A stretch of 64,000 bases of DNA from Micromonospora sp. Llam0 (GCF_003751085.1 NZ_RJJY01000001.1:496001-560000), one strand, 5' to 3'. Counted from the stretch's first letter, positions 50,131 through 59,223 are shown. Notes: generated from the sequence alone by a model not told the origin. Translations and numbers: made by a program.

Positions 50131-51737
50131 GACACCCGGTAGAGCCGGCCCACGGAGGCACACGGATCCGGGGTCACCCGGGCGGCGGTGGCGAGCAACG
50201 ACCGTGGCTCGTCGTGGCGCTGGACGGTCTGCGGATCGGCGTCCGGCGGCAGGGGCAGCAGGTAGAGCTGGTCGATTCCCCAGGTGGCGATCCAGTCGCG
50301 CCGTTGCGCGACCGGGATGTCGGCGAAGTTGTCCGGGAAGAACGCCGTCGGTCGGCCGGTCAGGGCGCTGTGCCGGCCGACCTCCGTGCTGGTGACGATG
50401 GTCAGCGTGCCGTCGCTGCGGCAGCGCCGCAGCTCCTGCTCGACCACGCCGCCGGTGAGACTGTCCGGGTCCGGTGGCACGGTGGTGAGCTGGTATCCGA
50501 GTGCCCAGCCGGCCGGCAGGGTCAGCAGCAGCACGCCGACGGCATGCCCGGTCCGCCGCCCGGCCAGCCGGGCCGGGACCGGGGCCCGGAGGATCAGCAC
50601 GACGGCGGCCAGCAGCATCAGCAGTACGGCCAGGCTGAGATAGCGTCGGCTCAGGTAGCCGGTGCTGATCTCGGAGAAGGCGACCTGTGCGGTGAATGCG
50701 GCCAGCGCGGCCAAGCCGACCAGCAACCATCGCGGCCCACCGCGCAGCCGTCTGCGGCCGCGGAACAGCAGCAGGCCGGCGGCGACGGTGGTGGCCACGA
50801 CAGTGGGTGCCCACACCGCAGCCTTGGCCGCCTGCAGAACCGCCGCCGGCGCGTTGCCGGCGAGCCGGGCCAGCCAGCCGAGCGGGTCGTCGGTGGCGGT
50901 CGGAAGCTGATCGAGGTCGATCACGTCGGTGACGTACAGCTGCGGCACGGCCATCGCGATGATCCGGTTGTCCGCCGGAAAGGGCGTGCCGAAGTGGGTC
51001 AGCCCGTAGACCGCCCACGGCGACATCACGAGGGCGAAGACCAGGCCCGCCGGCAGCAGCCAGCGCCAGTCCCGGCGGCGGATCACGACCAGCAGCACCG
51101 CCAGGAGCAGCACCGCCGGTAGGGTGTCCGGCCGGGTGAGCACCAGGCCGCCGGCGGCGGCACCGGCGGCCGGCCAGGCGAGCGCCGCACGCCGGTCGGT
51201 GCTGACCAGCGCGAGGATCAGCAGGCTGAGCAGCAGCCCGGCCAACGGGAAGGTCCGCGCGGTGAGGATCTCGTCGAGGAACGGCACAAAGCCGAGCAGA
51301 CCCACGGTGACGAGCGGCCCGAGTCCGGGTACGCCGATGCGTCGGCCCAGCACGGACAGCACCGCCGCCATGGCCAGCACGCATCCGGCGGCGGCCAGCA
51401 GACCGGCCTGCGGGCCGGTGCCGGTCAGCGCGGCGGTGATGCCGACCAGGATCGGCCAGAGTGGACCGCAGCCCATCGAGTACGGCTCGGTCGACTGGTA
51501 GCTGTGCCGGGAGGTGATCCGGAAGAAGTCGCCGCCGAGGGTCTGGGACAGCTCGTAGTAACGCCACGAGTCCGGGTTGTACGGCGGACCGTTCCAGTAG
51601 TAGACCAGCAGGAACGCCAGCACGCCGACGAGCGCCGCCCAGCCGGCGGCGGGCAGCCAGCCGGGCACCGACAGGCGCCGCCTGACGTTGACCGGTTCGC
51701 CGACCGGTCGACCGGTGAGCCGGGTGAGCGTGCTCAT
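50121..51737 (-). CDS. GT-C-type membrane glycosyltransferase-like protein
   Basis: The 538-residue protein has about eleven helices and a C-terminal soluble part (from about 430) with EQELRRCRSDGTLTIVTSTEVGRH. The first outside loop has NGPPYNPDSWRYYELSQTL, an acidic motif region, then SMGCGPLWPILVGI, similar to ArnT/PMT-like GT-C transferases. It probably transfers a sugar from a polyprenyl-phosphate donor, fitting the GT2 gene just upstream, which resembles polyprenyl-phosphate sugar synthases. ATG at 51737 overlaps that gene's stop by four bases. Confidence 0.75.
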   Translation of the reverse strand: MSTLTRLTGRPVGEPVNVRRRLSVPGWLPAAGWAALVGVLAFLLVYYWNGPPYNPDSWRYYELSQTLGGDFFRITSRHSYQSTEPYSMGCGPLWPILVGITAALTGTGPQAGLLAAAGCVLAMAAVLSVLGRRIGVPGLGPLVTVGLLGFVPFLDEILTARTFPLAGLLLSLLILALVSTDRRAALAWPAAGAAAGGLVLTRPDTLPAVLLLAVLLVVIRRRDWRWLLPAGLVFALVMSPWAVYGLTHFGTPFPADNRIIAMAVPQLYVTDVIDLDQLPTATDDPLGWLARLAGNAPAAVLQAAKAAVWAPTVVATTVAAGLLLFRGRRRLRGGPRWLLVGLAALAAFTAQVAFSEISTGYLSRRYLSLAVLLMLLAAVVLILRAPVPARLAGRRTGHAVGVLLLTLPAGWALGYQLTTVPPDPDSLTGGVVEQELRRCRSDGTLTIVTSTEVGRHSALTGRPTAFFPDNFADIPVAQRRDWIATWGIDQLYLLPLPPDADPQTVQRHDEPRSLLATAARVTPDPCASVGRLYRVSLD

Positions 51738-52780
51738 GCGCCCACTCCGATCGTCGCCGTACGGTCGTCCGGTGTGGCCGGACGGGTCGGTGCGCCGGTC
51801 ACCTGTTCGTGCAGGTACGGCCCCGGCGGTCCGGCGGTCCGGCCGGGCGTCTCGGCCGGCTGGCACACCACCACGTCGCGGACCGCGTACATCGGCCGGG
51901 CCCGCACCTCGACCAGGATCCGGGCCAGGTACTCGCCGAGCACCCCGAGGATCAGGAAGAGGCCGGTGAATCCGCCAGCCACCAGGATCGCCAGGGTGGT
52001 CCAGCCTTCGATGGGGTCGGACTTGACGAGGAACACCGCGACCGCGTACGCGATGCCGGCGAGCGACAGGGCGCCGAACGTCAGGGACAGCCGGTGTGCC
52101 ACCCGTGGCCCGAAGTCGGAGAACGACAGCAGGATGTCGAAGGCCAGGCTCGACGTCTCCCGGTCCAGCCGCCGGCGCGCGGCGGTGTCCACCGTGGTCC
52201 GGGTGTACCGCAGGTGCTCGTGCCGGTGCCCGAGGATCGCGTACAGGGCCTTGCGGTAGCGGACCTTTTCCCGCATGGCGAGCATCGCGGCCAGCGTGCG
52301 CCGGGAGGTCAGCCTCAGGCGCTCGGTACGCAGCGGGGTGTCGAGGTCGCTGTACCGGTTGACCAGGCGGTAGAACACCCGGCTGCGCAGCGGCCCGTCG
52401 TCGCCGCTGGCGGTGACGATGTCGTAGCCGCCGGTGGTGGCGCGCTCGTACATCCGGGCGAGGGTGTCCAACGGGAAGTCCACTGTCGGGCTCTCCAGTT
52501 CGAAGACCCAGTCGCCCATCGCCCGGTCCAGCCCGGCCTTCATCCCGGCCTCCACGCCGTGCCGCCGGGCCAGCCGGACCACCACCGCGTTGAGCTGGTA
52601 CCGGTCCGCGTACTCGCGCACCAACGGGGTGGGGTCGACGCTGGAGTTGTCGTCGACCACCACCAGTTCGTGCAGGTCGTAGTGCTCGTTGAGCCTGGGC
52701 CCCAGCTGCGCCAGGAAGCGGTCCAGATCCGGGTCGTCGCGGCAGTAGAGCACGAAGCTCACGAAGGTCTGGTACGCCAC
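51734..52780 (-). CDS. Family 2 glycosyltransferase with two C-terminal membrane helices (polyprenyl-phosphate sugar synthase-like)
   Basis: The 348-residue protein has a GT-A domain (FVSFVLYCRDDPDLDRFLAQ, LVVVDDNSSVDPTPLV, and an ESPTVDFPLDT segment where a DxD is usual). Two membrane helices follow (LSLTFGALSLAGIAYAVAVF and LAILVAGGFTGLFLILGVLG), then the GEYLARILVEVRARPMY tail typical of GtrB/DPM1-like enzymes. Such enzymes load a sugar onto polyprenyl phosphate for a GT-C partner, here the next gene. GTG at 52780 overlaps the upstream oxidoreductase by 22 bases. Confidence 0.83.
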   Translation of the reverse strand: MAYQTFVSFVLYCRDDPDLDRFLAQLGPRLNEHYDLHELVVVDDNSSVDPTPLVREYADRYQLNAVVVRLARRHGVEAGMKAGLDRAMGDWVFELESPTVDFPLDTLARMYERATTGGYDIVTASGDDGPLRSRVFYRLVNRYSDLDTPLRTERLRLTSRRTLAAMLAMREKVRYRKALYAILGHRHEHLRYTRTTVDTAARRRLDRETSSLAFDILLSFSDFGPRVAHRLSLTFGALSLAGIAYAVAVFLVKSDPIEGWTTLAILVAGGFTGLFLILGVLGEYLARILVEVRARPMYAVRDVVVCQPAETPGRTAGPPGPYLHEQVTGAPTRPATPDDRTATIGVGA

Positions 52781-53904
52781 AGCGCCTCATCCAGGTCGTA
52801 GATCGTGTTGACTTTCCCGCTGAACAAGGTGACGAACGGGGGGTGCTCGCTCTCGGTCCGGATCAGGGTCGGCCGGGAGTCGTCGACCTCCGCCGTCCGC
52901 AGCACGGTCTTGACCGCGCACAGGCTCTCCACCCGGCGCAGCTGTCCGGCTGCCGGCAGGAAACGGCGGGCCAGGGTGTGCGTGTACGGGTAGCCGGTGG
53001 CCGGCCGGGCGGGGCATGTCCCGCAGTTGGCCAGGGCGGCCGGCGCGCAGCCCGGCGTCCGGCGCTGGCAGGGGAAGGTCGGCAGGGTGTCGGTGCTGGT
53101 CAGCCGGGGGGTGTAGGCCACCGCGCTGAGGCTGTGCCAGGGGGTGTGCCCGAACGGCATCAGCGAGAAGAAGGGACCGTCCAGCACGGTGACCGCCACG
53201 TCCCGGTGAGCCGGAGCGTCGACCAGCACCATCTCGCACAGCTCGTACTTGAGCGGCACCGGCGGCAGGCCGAACGTGGCGAGCAGGGCGTTGGTGCCGG
53301 CGTAGGTCGCGTTGACGACCGCGCCGGCCTCCACCTGGGTGCCGGACCGCAGCGTGGCCCGCCAGACCGTACCGTCTCGTCCCGCCTCTACTGCGGTGTC
53401 GCCGAGGAACCACCGCAGCCGGCCCGGGTAGGCGTCGAGCCGGGCCAGCAGCGCGGCGCGCAGCGCCGGTGCGTCGAAGCTGAACTCGTCGGTCTCGTAC
53501 GCCGCCTCCACGGTGCCGCCCAGGAAGAACTCCGCCGGGTCGGTCCGGCTGGCCGGTACGCCGACGGTGGCGCAGAACTTCTCGAAGTAGGCGGCGTCCA
53601 CGAAGGAACCTTCCGCCGCGATCGCGTACACGCTGCGGAAGCGGTGGTTGACCGCGGCGGGGAAGTCGCGCAGGAACCGTTCGTAGTAGCTGGCTGACCG
53701 CAGGGCCGTGTACACGCTGCGCGGGTAGTGGTAGCCGTTGTGCCCTCGGGCCTGGTTGATCAGGCTGGCGCGGAGCAGCGGGCGCCGGTCGATGTCGACC
53801 ACGGCGACGGAACCGCCGTGGGCGAGTTGCCGCCGGGCGGCCCACAGGCCGAAGACTCCCGCTCCGAATACGAGCGTATCAACAGAAATGCCCCCTCTGC
53901 TCAC
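52759..53904 (-). CDS. FAD-dependent oxidoreductase (DAO type) with cysteine cluster
   Basis: The 381-residue flavoprotein begins with the dinucleotide fold DTLVFGAGVFGLWAARRQL and continues VAVVDIDRRPLLRASLINQARGH. Mid-protein it has VEAGAVVNATYAGTNALL, as in D-amino-acid-oxidase-like enzymes. Unusually, a four-cysteine segment sits near residues 275-297: FPCQRRTPGCAPAAL and NCGTCPARPATG. These could bind zinc or an iron-sulfur cluster or simply be exposed. It opens a leftward glycan operon and is divergent, by 55 bases, from the epimerase gene. GTG at 53904 lacks a clear ribosome-binding site. It may oxidise a sugar or amino-sugar precursor. Confidence 0.75.
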   Translation of the reverse strand: MSRGGISVDTLVFGAGVFGLWAARRQLAHGGSVAVVDIDRRPLLRASLINQARGHNGYHYPRSVYTALRSASYYERFLRDFPAAVNHRFRSVYAIAAEGSFVDAAYFEKFCATVGVPASRTDPAEFFLGGTVEAAYETDEFSFDAPALRAALLARLDAYPGRLRWFLGDTAVEAGRDGTVWRATLRSGTQVEAGAVVNATYAGTNALLATFGLPPVPLKYELCEMVLVDAPAHRDVAVTVLDGPFFSLMPFGHTPWHSLSAVAYTPRLTSTDTLPTFPCQRRTPGCAPAALANCGTCPARPATGYPYTHTLARRFLPAAGQLRRVESLCAVKTVLRTAEVDDSRPTLIRTESEHPPFVTLFSGKVNTIYDLDEALWRTRPS

Positions 53905-53959
53905 GGCAGAAAGCTAGCATCCATCTTGTCACGATTTGTCGCTTAACGAGAGGTGAGTC

Positions 53960-54757
53960 ATGCTCACAGGTTTGGTCGGCCACACCGGCTTCGTCGGCGG
54001 CAACCTGGCCCGACAACGCGGCTACGATCTCAAGGTCAACCGGGCCACCGTCGCGGCAATCGACGGGCAGCGGTTCACCCGGCTGGTGATCAGCGCCGCC
54101 CCCGGCGTCAAATGGCGGGCGAACGCCGACCCGGACGCCGACCGCGCCGCGATCGACGCCCTGACCACCCACCTGCGCACCACGACAGCCGACGAGGCCG
54201 TCCTCATCTCCACCATCGACGTCTACCCGCAGCCGCAGGGCGTGGACGAGGCGACGTCCGTCGAACCTGCCGACCACCCGCAGGCGTACGGCCGCAACCG
54301 GCGACAGCTGGAACAGTTCGTCCAGCGGCACTACCCACGCAGCCTGGTGGTCCGGCTGCCCGCCCTGTTCGGGCCGGACCTGCGCAAGAACCTCGTCTAC
54401 GACCTGGCGACCGGGCGGGCCGAGGAGTTCTGCCACCGCGACTCGACGTTCCAGTTCTACGACCTGCGGCGACTCACCGCCGACCTGGACCGGGCCGTCG
54501 CCGCCGGGCTGAGCGTGGTCAACTTGGCGACCGAGCCGCTCGCCGCGCAGACCGTGGCACAGCAGGTCTTCGGACGCACGTTGATCTGCGACACGGTGGC
54601 CCGGGTCGACTACGACATGCGTACCCGGCACGCCGCCGTGTTCGGCGCCGACGGGCCGTACGTCAGCGGCCGCGACGAGACGATCGCCCGGCTGCGGGAG
54701 TTCGCCGACAGCCAGGCGGCGGGTGTGCGCCCGGCCGGGGAGCGGGTGGCGGCGTGA
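53960..54757 (+). CDS. NAD-dependent epimerase/reductase-like protein
   Basis: The 265-residue extended-SDR-like protein has an N-terminal GLVGHTGFVGGNLARQ dinucleotide fold, an AVLISTIDVYPQPQG strand where STxDVY is typical, and QAYGRNRRQLEQFV. There the usual YxxxK reads YGRNR, so the lysine position is Arg. VVRLPALFGPDLRKNLVYD is like sugar-nucleotide epimerases. The substrate is probably a nucleotide sugar. GAGAGGTGAG precedes the ATG. It is first of three coupled genes (TGATG to the isomerase). Confidence 0.75.
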   Translation: MLTGLVGHTGFVGGNLARQRGYDLKVNRATVAAIDGQRFTRLVISAAPGVKWRANADPDADRAAIDALTTHLRTTTADEAVLISTIDVYPQPQGVDEATSVEPADHPQAYGRNRRQLEQFVQRHYPRSLVVRLPALFGPDLRKNLVYDLATGRAEEFCHRDSTFQFYDLRRLTADLDRAVAAGLSVVNLATEPLAAQTVAQQVFGRTLICDTVARVDYDMRTRHAAVFGADGPYVSGRDETIARLREFADSQAAGVRPAGERVAA

Positions 54758-55584
54758 TGTCCGAGTCGACCATCAAGGTGGCGGTCAGCAACATCGCCTG
54801 GCAGCCCACCGACGACGAGAAGGTCGCCGACCTGCTGCGCCACGCGGGAGTGGCCGGCGTCGAGGTGGCACCCACGAAGATCTGGCCGGACCTGACCGAG
54901 GTCTCCCTCGACCAGGCACACGCGTACGGGCGGACATGGGCCCGCGCCGGTCTGCCGGTGGTGGCGGCCCAGTCGCTGCTGTACGGACGCCCCGAGCTGA
55001 CGGTGTTCGGGCCGCGCCGCGAAGACCTCGTCGCGTACCTGTGCCGGGTGATCGACCTGTGTGCCGCGATGGGTGCCACCGCCCTGGTCTTCGGTAGCCC
55101 GCGTAACCGCCGCCGCGACGGCCTGCCGGTCGAGATGGCGGACCGGATCGCCGCCGACGTCTTCGGCCGGCTGGCCCGCCGGGCACACGCCGCCGGGACG
55201 AGCCTGTGCCTGGAGGCCAACCCTGCCGAGTACGGCGCCGACTACCTGGTCCGGGCGGAGGAGGCGGCGAGGCTGGTGGCCGCCGTCGACTCGCCGGGGC
55301 TGCGGCTGCACCTGGACACCGCCTGCATGGCGCTGGCCGGTGACGACGCGGCGGCCTGCGTCGACCGTTTCGCCCCGCTGCTGCGCCACGCCCATCTCAG
55401 CGAGCCCGACCTGGCGGCGGTCGGTACCCCGGACCGCGCCCACGCCGACTTCGTCGCCGCGCTGCGGGCCGTCGGCTACGACCGGTACCTCAGCGTGGAG
55501 ATGCGCCCGTCGGACGGCGACCCGGTCGCCGCCGTCGAGCGCGCTGCCCGGTACGCCGTGGCACTGTGCGGTGATCGGCCATGA
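54757..55584 (+). CDS. Sugar phosphate isomerase/epimerase-like TIM barrel (AP endonuclease family 2)
   Basis: The 275-residue xylose-isomerase-like TIM barrel starts IKVAVSNIAWQPTDDEKVAD, with GVEVAPTKIWPDL, LCLEANPAEYGADY (metal-binding Glu), LRLHLDTACMALAGDD, LLRHAHLSEPDLAAVG and LSVEMRPSDGD. These give the Glu/Asp/His/Glu metal site of sugar epimerases. The ATG overlaps the preceding stop and its own stop overlaps the GT2 start (ATGA). It presumably makes an unusual sugar isomer for the neighbouring transferases. Confidence 0.8.
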   Translation: MSESTIKVAVSNIAWQPTDDEKVADLLRHAGVAGVEVAPTKIWPDLTEVSLDQAHAYGRTWARAGLPVVAAQSLLYGRPELTVFGPRREDLVAYLCRVIDLCAAMGATALVFGSPRNRRRDGLPVEMADRIAADVFGRLARRAHAAGTSLCLEANPAEYGADYLVRAEEAARLVAAVDSPGLRLHLDTACMALAGDDAAACVDRFAPLLRHAHLSEPDLAAVGTPDRAHADFVAALRAVGYDRYLSVEMRPSDGDPVAAVERAARYAVALCGDRP

Positions 55585-56456
55585 CCGGCATCCGACAGCT
55601 CGACGTCCCGGGCGACCAGGTGCCAGACGACCAGGTACCAGCGCTCTCCCGGGACCACGACCGGCGGATCCCGCACCACGACCGACGCGACTTCGCCCCC
55701 CGGCGCAGCCGGTACGCGGTGGTGGTGCCGGTGCTCAACGAAGGTGAACGGCTGCGGGCGCAGCTGCGCCGGATGCACGACCACGACCACGGCCTGGACG
55801 TGCTGATCGCCGACGGGGGCAGCACGGACGGCTCCCTCGCCGACGACTTTTTGGCCGCCCACGGCGTACGGTCGGTGCTGGTCAAGCGCGGTCCGGGCCG
55901 GCTCAGCGCGCAACTGCGGATGGCTTTCGCCGCAGCCCTGGACGACGGCTACCACGGGGTGGTCACCGTGGACGGCAACGGCAAGGACGGCGTCGAGGCG
56001 ATCGGCCGGTTCCGGGACCGGCTGGACGCCGGGTACGACTACGTGCAGGGTTCCCGGTTCGTCCCGGGCGGCGTGGCGGTCAACACGCCCTGGGCGCGGT
56101 ACCTCGGCATCCGGCTGCTGCACGCACCGATGCTGTCGGCCGGCGCGCGGACCTGGTACACCGACACCACCAACGGCTTCCGGGGCCACTCGGCCCGGCT
56201 GCTCGCCGATCCCCGGGTCGGCGTGTTCCGGGACGTGTTCGACGCGTACGAGCTGTTGGCGTATTTGCCGGTGCGGGCGGCCCGGCTGGGGCTGCGGGTC
56301 TGCGAGGTGCCGGTGACCCGGGCCTACCCGGCGGGAGCGGTGCCGACCAAGATCAAAGGCTGGTCCGGGAACCTGGACCTGCTGGCCGTCGCCGCCCGCG
56401 CCGCCATCGGCCGCTACGACCCGGTACCTGACCAGCAGCCACGACCCGGCACCTGA
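55581..56456 (+). CDS. Family 2 glycosyltransferase
   Basis: The 291-residue soluble GT-A transferase has RYAVVVPVLNEGERLRAQL, VLIADGGSTDGSLADDF, a donor-site region GVVTVDGNGKDGVEAIGRF and a C-terminal GAVPTKIKGWSGNLDLLA motif. The first 45 residues are His/Asp-rich and probably flexible. It is translationally coupled to the isomerase gene. With the divergent GT2, GT-C and oxidoreductase genes it suggests assembly of a small, specialised envelope glycan. Confidence 0.82.
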   Translation: MTGIRQLDVPGDQVPDDQVPALSRDHDRRIPHHDRRDFAPRRSRYAVVVPVLNEGERLRAQLRRMHDHDHGLDVLIADGGSTDGSLADDFLAAHGVRSVLVKRGPGRLSAQLRMAFAAALDDGYHGVVTVDGNGKDGVEAIGRFRDRLDAGYDYVQGSRFVPGGVAVNTPWARYLGIRLLHAPMLSAGARTWYTDTTNGFRGHSARLLADPRVGVFRDVFDAYELLAYLPVRAARLGLRVCEVPVTRAYPAGAVPTKIKGWSGNLDLLAVAARAAIGRYDPVPDQQPRPGT

Positions 56457-56487
56457 CCCGGTCCGGCGGCGCAGCGCCCGGTTGAGC

Positions 56488-58032
56488 TCAGGCCAGCAGC
56501 AGGGTCAGGGTGAGCGCGACGGTGGTGACGGTGACGGTGGCCACCAGCCCGGTCCAGCGCAGCCACGGCCGGCCGGACCCGGTCACCTGCAGCCGTCGCC
56601 AGCGCAGCACACCGGCCGCCACCCCACCGGCGGCGAGCCCGGCGGCCACCGCCCACCAGCCGGCCCACACGTCGTGCCAGGCACCGGCGAGGTACCCGAT
56701 CAGCAGGTAGAGCAGCGCGGTCGACGCCGAGCCGATCACCTTGAGCCGGTCGGTGACCGGCAGCCACCGACGCCGGCCGCCGAACGCGGTCGCCGCCGGG
56801 GTGGCCGCGGCGGCCAGCAGCAACACCACGGTGACGCCGATCAGCAGCGGCCCGGCCCCGGCGGCGTCGCTGTCGCCGGCCACCCCGAGCAGCGCCAGCC
56901 CGATCGGCTCGACACCCTTGTCGGTGTTGCCGAGCACCACCACGCCGTCGCCGGTGGCCGGGTCGAAACCGACGTACGAGCGGAAACCGCCGGTCCCGCC
57001 GTTGTGCCAGGTGACCGCCCGACCGTCGTACGTCGTCGTGAACCAGCCGTAGCCGATCCGGCGGGTGTCGTCGTCGGCGGTGAACCGGGGTTGGGCGGCG
57101 TCCGCGCCGGGCGCGGAGCCGTCGAGCAGCGCGGTGACCAGCCGGGCCAGGTCCGGGGCGGTGGACCACAGGCCGATGCCGGCGCCGGCCAGCCCGGAGC
57201 CTTGCCACGGGTCGGTGGTGCGGCCACCGGCGGTGGATCCGGTCGCCGCACCGGCCGGCGGGTCGGCCCCGTCGAGGGAGTAGCCGGTGTCGCCCATGCC
57301 GAGCGGGTCCAACAGCCGCCGCTCGACCAGCGCCGGGTAGGAGCCGGCGTCGGCCTCTCCAACACTCCCGGTCTGCTCAGCCAGCGCGATGCCGAGCAGC
57401 GCAGCCCCGAAGTTGGAGTAGTGCACCTCGCCTCGACCGTCACCGACCCGGGCGCGGGTCAGCGCCGCGCGGGTCCGGTCGACGTCCAGGCCGGCGTACG
57501 GGTCGGTGCCGCGCAGCGCCCCCAGCGTCATGGTGAGCGTGGCGGCCGGCCCGACTGTCGGCAGCCGGGGCAGCCCGGACCGGTGGCTGGCCAGCTCCGC
57601 CAGGGTGATTTCACCGACCGCCGGGTCGGCGAACTCCTGACCGGGCAGCGCTTCGGCGAGCGTCGTGTCGCCGTCGACCTGCCCGTCGCTGATCTGGTCG
57701 GCCATCAGCATCCCGGTCAGCGTCTTGCCGATCGAGCCGATCTCGAACGGGGTGTCCGGCCGTACCGGCTCGCCGTCGCGGCCGGCCAGACCGGAGGTAC
57801 GGTCGCCGAGTCCGGCGACCCGTACCTGCCCGTCGCTGATCCGGGCCACCGCGAGACCCCGGTAGCCACCAGGGTCGTCGATCACCGCGCGGACCTCGGC
57901 GGCGAGCGCGAGGTCACCGGTGTCGGCGTCGCCGAGGCGGGCCGGCCACGGCGCGATCAGCGCGGCGAGCAGCCCGCCGACGACGGCAACGGCCGCCGCG
58001 ACGATCAGAGCGCGGGTACGGACCGGGGTCAC
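56488..58032 (-). CDS. Membrane-anchored serine hydrolase of the class C beta-lactamase/PBP4* family
   Basis: The 514-residue protein has an N-terminal helix (ALIVAAAVAVVGGLLAALI) and an outside serine-hydrolase domain with SxxK Ser100-Ile-Gly-Lys103, YSN in VHYSNFGAALLG, and TWHNGGTGGF in place of KTG. About four C-terminal helices follow. Such proteins are usually D-peptidases or esterases rather than antibiotic-hydrolysing enzymes. GTG at 58032 overlaps the ArsR-type regulator stop by four bases, so it belongs to the DUF998 / regulator / hydrolase operon. Confidence 0.85.
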   Translation of the reverse strand: MTPVRTRALIVAAAVAVVGGLLAALIAPWPARLGDADTGDLALAAEVRAVIDDPGGYRGLAVARISDGQVRVAGLGDRTSGLAGRDGEPVRPDTPFEIGSIGKTLTGMLMADQISDGQVDGDTTLAEALPGQEFADPAVGEITLAELASHRSGLPRLPTVGPAATLTMTLGALRGTDPYAGLDVDRTRAALTRARVGDGRGEVHYSNFGAALLGIALAEQTGSVGEADAGSYPALVERRLLDPLGMGDTGYSLDGADPPAGAATGSTAGGRTTDPWQGSGLAGAGIGLWSTAPDLARLVTALLDGSAPGADAAQPRFTADDDTRRIGYGWFTTTYDGRAVTWHNGGTGGFRSYVGFDPATGDGVVVLGNTDKGVEPIGLALLGVAGDSDAAGAGPLLIGVTVVLLLAAAATPAATAFGGRRRWLPVTDRLKVIGSASTALLYLLIGYLAGAWHDVWAGWWAVAAGLAAGGVAAGVLRWRRLQVTGSGRPWLRWTGLVATVTVTTVALTLTLLLA

Positions 58033-58583
58033 CGGTGTGCTCCGGACAGGACGATCAGCAGGGGGACGACCCGTTCCGGCGGTACGGCGTACTGCCCCCG
58101 GGCCGACGTGCGCAGCCAGCCGGCGCTGACCAGTTGCCGCAGGTGGTGGTAGAGCTGACCGGTGGTGCCGAGCCCGTCGACCTCGGCCAGGGCGGCGACG
58201 GTCCGGGTGCCGGCCAGGATCTGCCGGACCAGCAGCAGCCGCACCGGGTGGGCGAGCGCGGTGAGGGTGTCGGCGTACCCGGTCCAGTCGGCGTCGAGCA
58301 GGTCGTCGACGGTGTGCCCGTACTGCCAGTCGTAGTGCTCGCCGGTCGGCAGGGTGACGGTGCCGGTGTAGAGCACCGCGCCGGGGGTGCCGCCGACCTG
58401 GGCCTTGAGCCCGTCGAGCGCCCAGAACGGGTTGCCGGTGTCCGGCCCGGCGGTGTCGGGCCCGGTGCCGGGGTCGGCGGTGGGCCCGGCGGTGGGCCCG
58501 GCGGTGGCGAGACGCGTGACGAGGTCCTGCACGGTCCGCTCCAGGGCGGCGACCCGCTGGGTCAACTCCGGCTCAGTCATCAT
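58029..58583 (-). CDS. ArsR-type winged-helix transcriptional regulator
   Basis: The 184-residue protein has an N-terminal coiled-coil-like helix (LTQRVAALERTVQDLVTRL), a Gly/Pro/Thr repeat linker (AGPTAGPTADPGTGP), a small beta region and a winged helix near the C-terminus (LTALAHPVRLLLVRQIL, then GTTGQLYHHLRQLVSAGWL). No metal-binding cysteines, so it is probably not a metal sensor. A perfect palindrome, ATTACGTA-GT-TACGTAAT, lies 7 bases upstream of its start and inside the end of the preceding gene, suggesting autoregulation. Confidence 0.85.
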   Translation of the reverse strand: MMTEPELTQRVAALERTVQDLVTRLATAGPTAGPTADPGTGPDTAGPDTGNPFWALDGLKAQVGGTPGAVLYTGTVTLPTGEHYDWQYGHTVDDLLDADWTGYADTLTALAHPVRLLLVRQILAGTRTVAALAEVDGLGTTGQLYHHLRQLVSAGWLRTSARGQYAVPPERVVPLLIVLSGAHR

Positions 58584-58589
58584 CCCATT

Positions 58590-58607
58590 ATTACGTAGTT
58601 ACGTAAT
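58590..58607. promoter_or_regulatory. Perfect operator palindrome before the ArsR-type gene
   Basis: ATTACGTA and TACGTAAT flank GT, giving an 18-bp perfect inverted repeat that is very AT-rich for this DNA. It starts 7 bases before the regulator's start codon and covers the stop codon of the DUF998 gene. Position and symmetry suit binding by the winged-helix protein. Confidence 0.8.
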
Positions 58608-59223
58608 TTCTGCAATCGGAGTAGGTCGGATCGCGGATCACCTGTCCTGCCGTCGCCACGCACCACACCACGATCAGCAGCAACAGCAGCCGCTCCAGCG
58701 TGCCGACCAGCAGCCCGCCGCCGATCAGCAGCATGCTCAGCCCGACGGCGGCGGACAGCGGCAGCGCGGCGGCGGCCCCGAGCAGCGCCAGCCGACGCAG
58801 CGGGTAGGTCGACACCGGCGACCAGAACACGGCGATCATCGCAAAGACGCAGCAGGCGACGGCGACGATGCTGGCCCCGCCGTGCACCAGGTCGGTCACG
58901 GTGACCGGATCGTGTGGCGGCAGCGGGCAGCCGTCCCGGCAGGAGACGGTCGCCGAGACCGTCGTCGCACCGGCCCCCGCGACCAGCAGCCAGGCGGCGG
59001 CGCGGACCGCGCGCAGCGCCCCGGCGAGCAGCAGCAGGCTCACCGCCAGGGCGAGCAGCCCCGACTGGTACGCCACTACATAGCCGCCCTCGCCGACCCC
59101 GGACTCGCTGACGTACCCGCGCAGTCCCGGACCGGGACCGGCGACCACCGCGACCGTCACGGTCACCGCCCCGCCGACCGCGCCGACCGCCGCCCCGACC
59201 GCCCACCACCTGGTACGCCTCAC
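58591..59223 (-). CDS. DUF998-like membrane protein
   Basis: The 210-residue protein has six predicted helices and fits the DUF998 group (GYVVAYQSGLLALAVSLLLL, then VTDLVHGGASIVAVACCVFAM with the family-typical DxxH-like position). It begins with GTG at 59223. Its last codons and stop form half of the regulator operator, so repression of the downstream pair could also block its own transcript. Function unknown. Confidence 0.7.
   Translation of the reverse strand: MRRTRWWAVGAAVGAVGGAVTVTVAVVAGPGPGLRGYVSESGVGEGGYVVAYQSGLLALAVSLLLLAGALRAVRAAAWLLVAGAGATTVSATVSCRDGCPLPPHDPVTVTDLVHGGASIVAVACCVFAMIAVFWSPVSTYPLRRLALLGAAAALPLSAAVGLSMLLIGGGLLVGTLERLLLLLIVVWCVATAGQVIRDPTYSDCRNYVTT

Noticed and set aside
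56488..58032. Beta-lactamase resistance gene
   Set aside because: It belongs to the broad serine-hydrolase family with SxxK and YxN but has HNG instead of KTG and membrane helices; resistance function is not supported.
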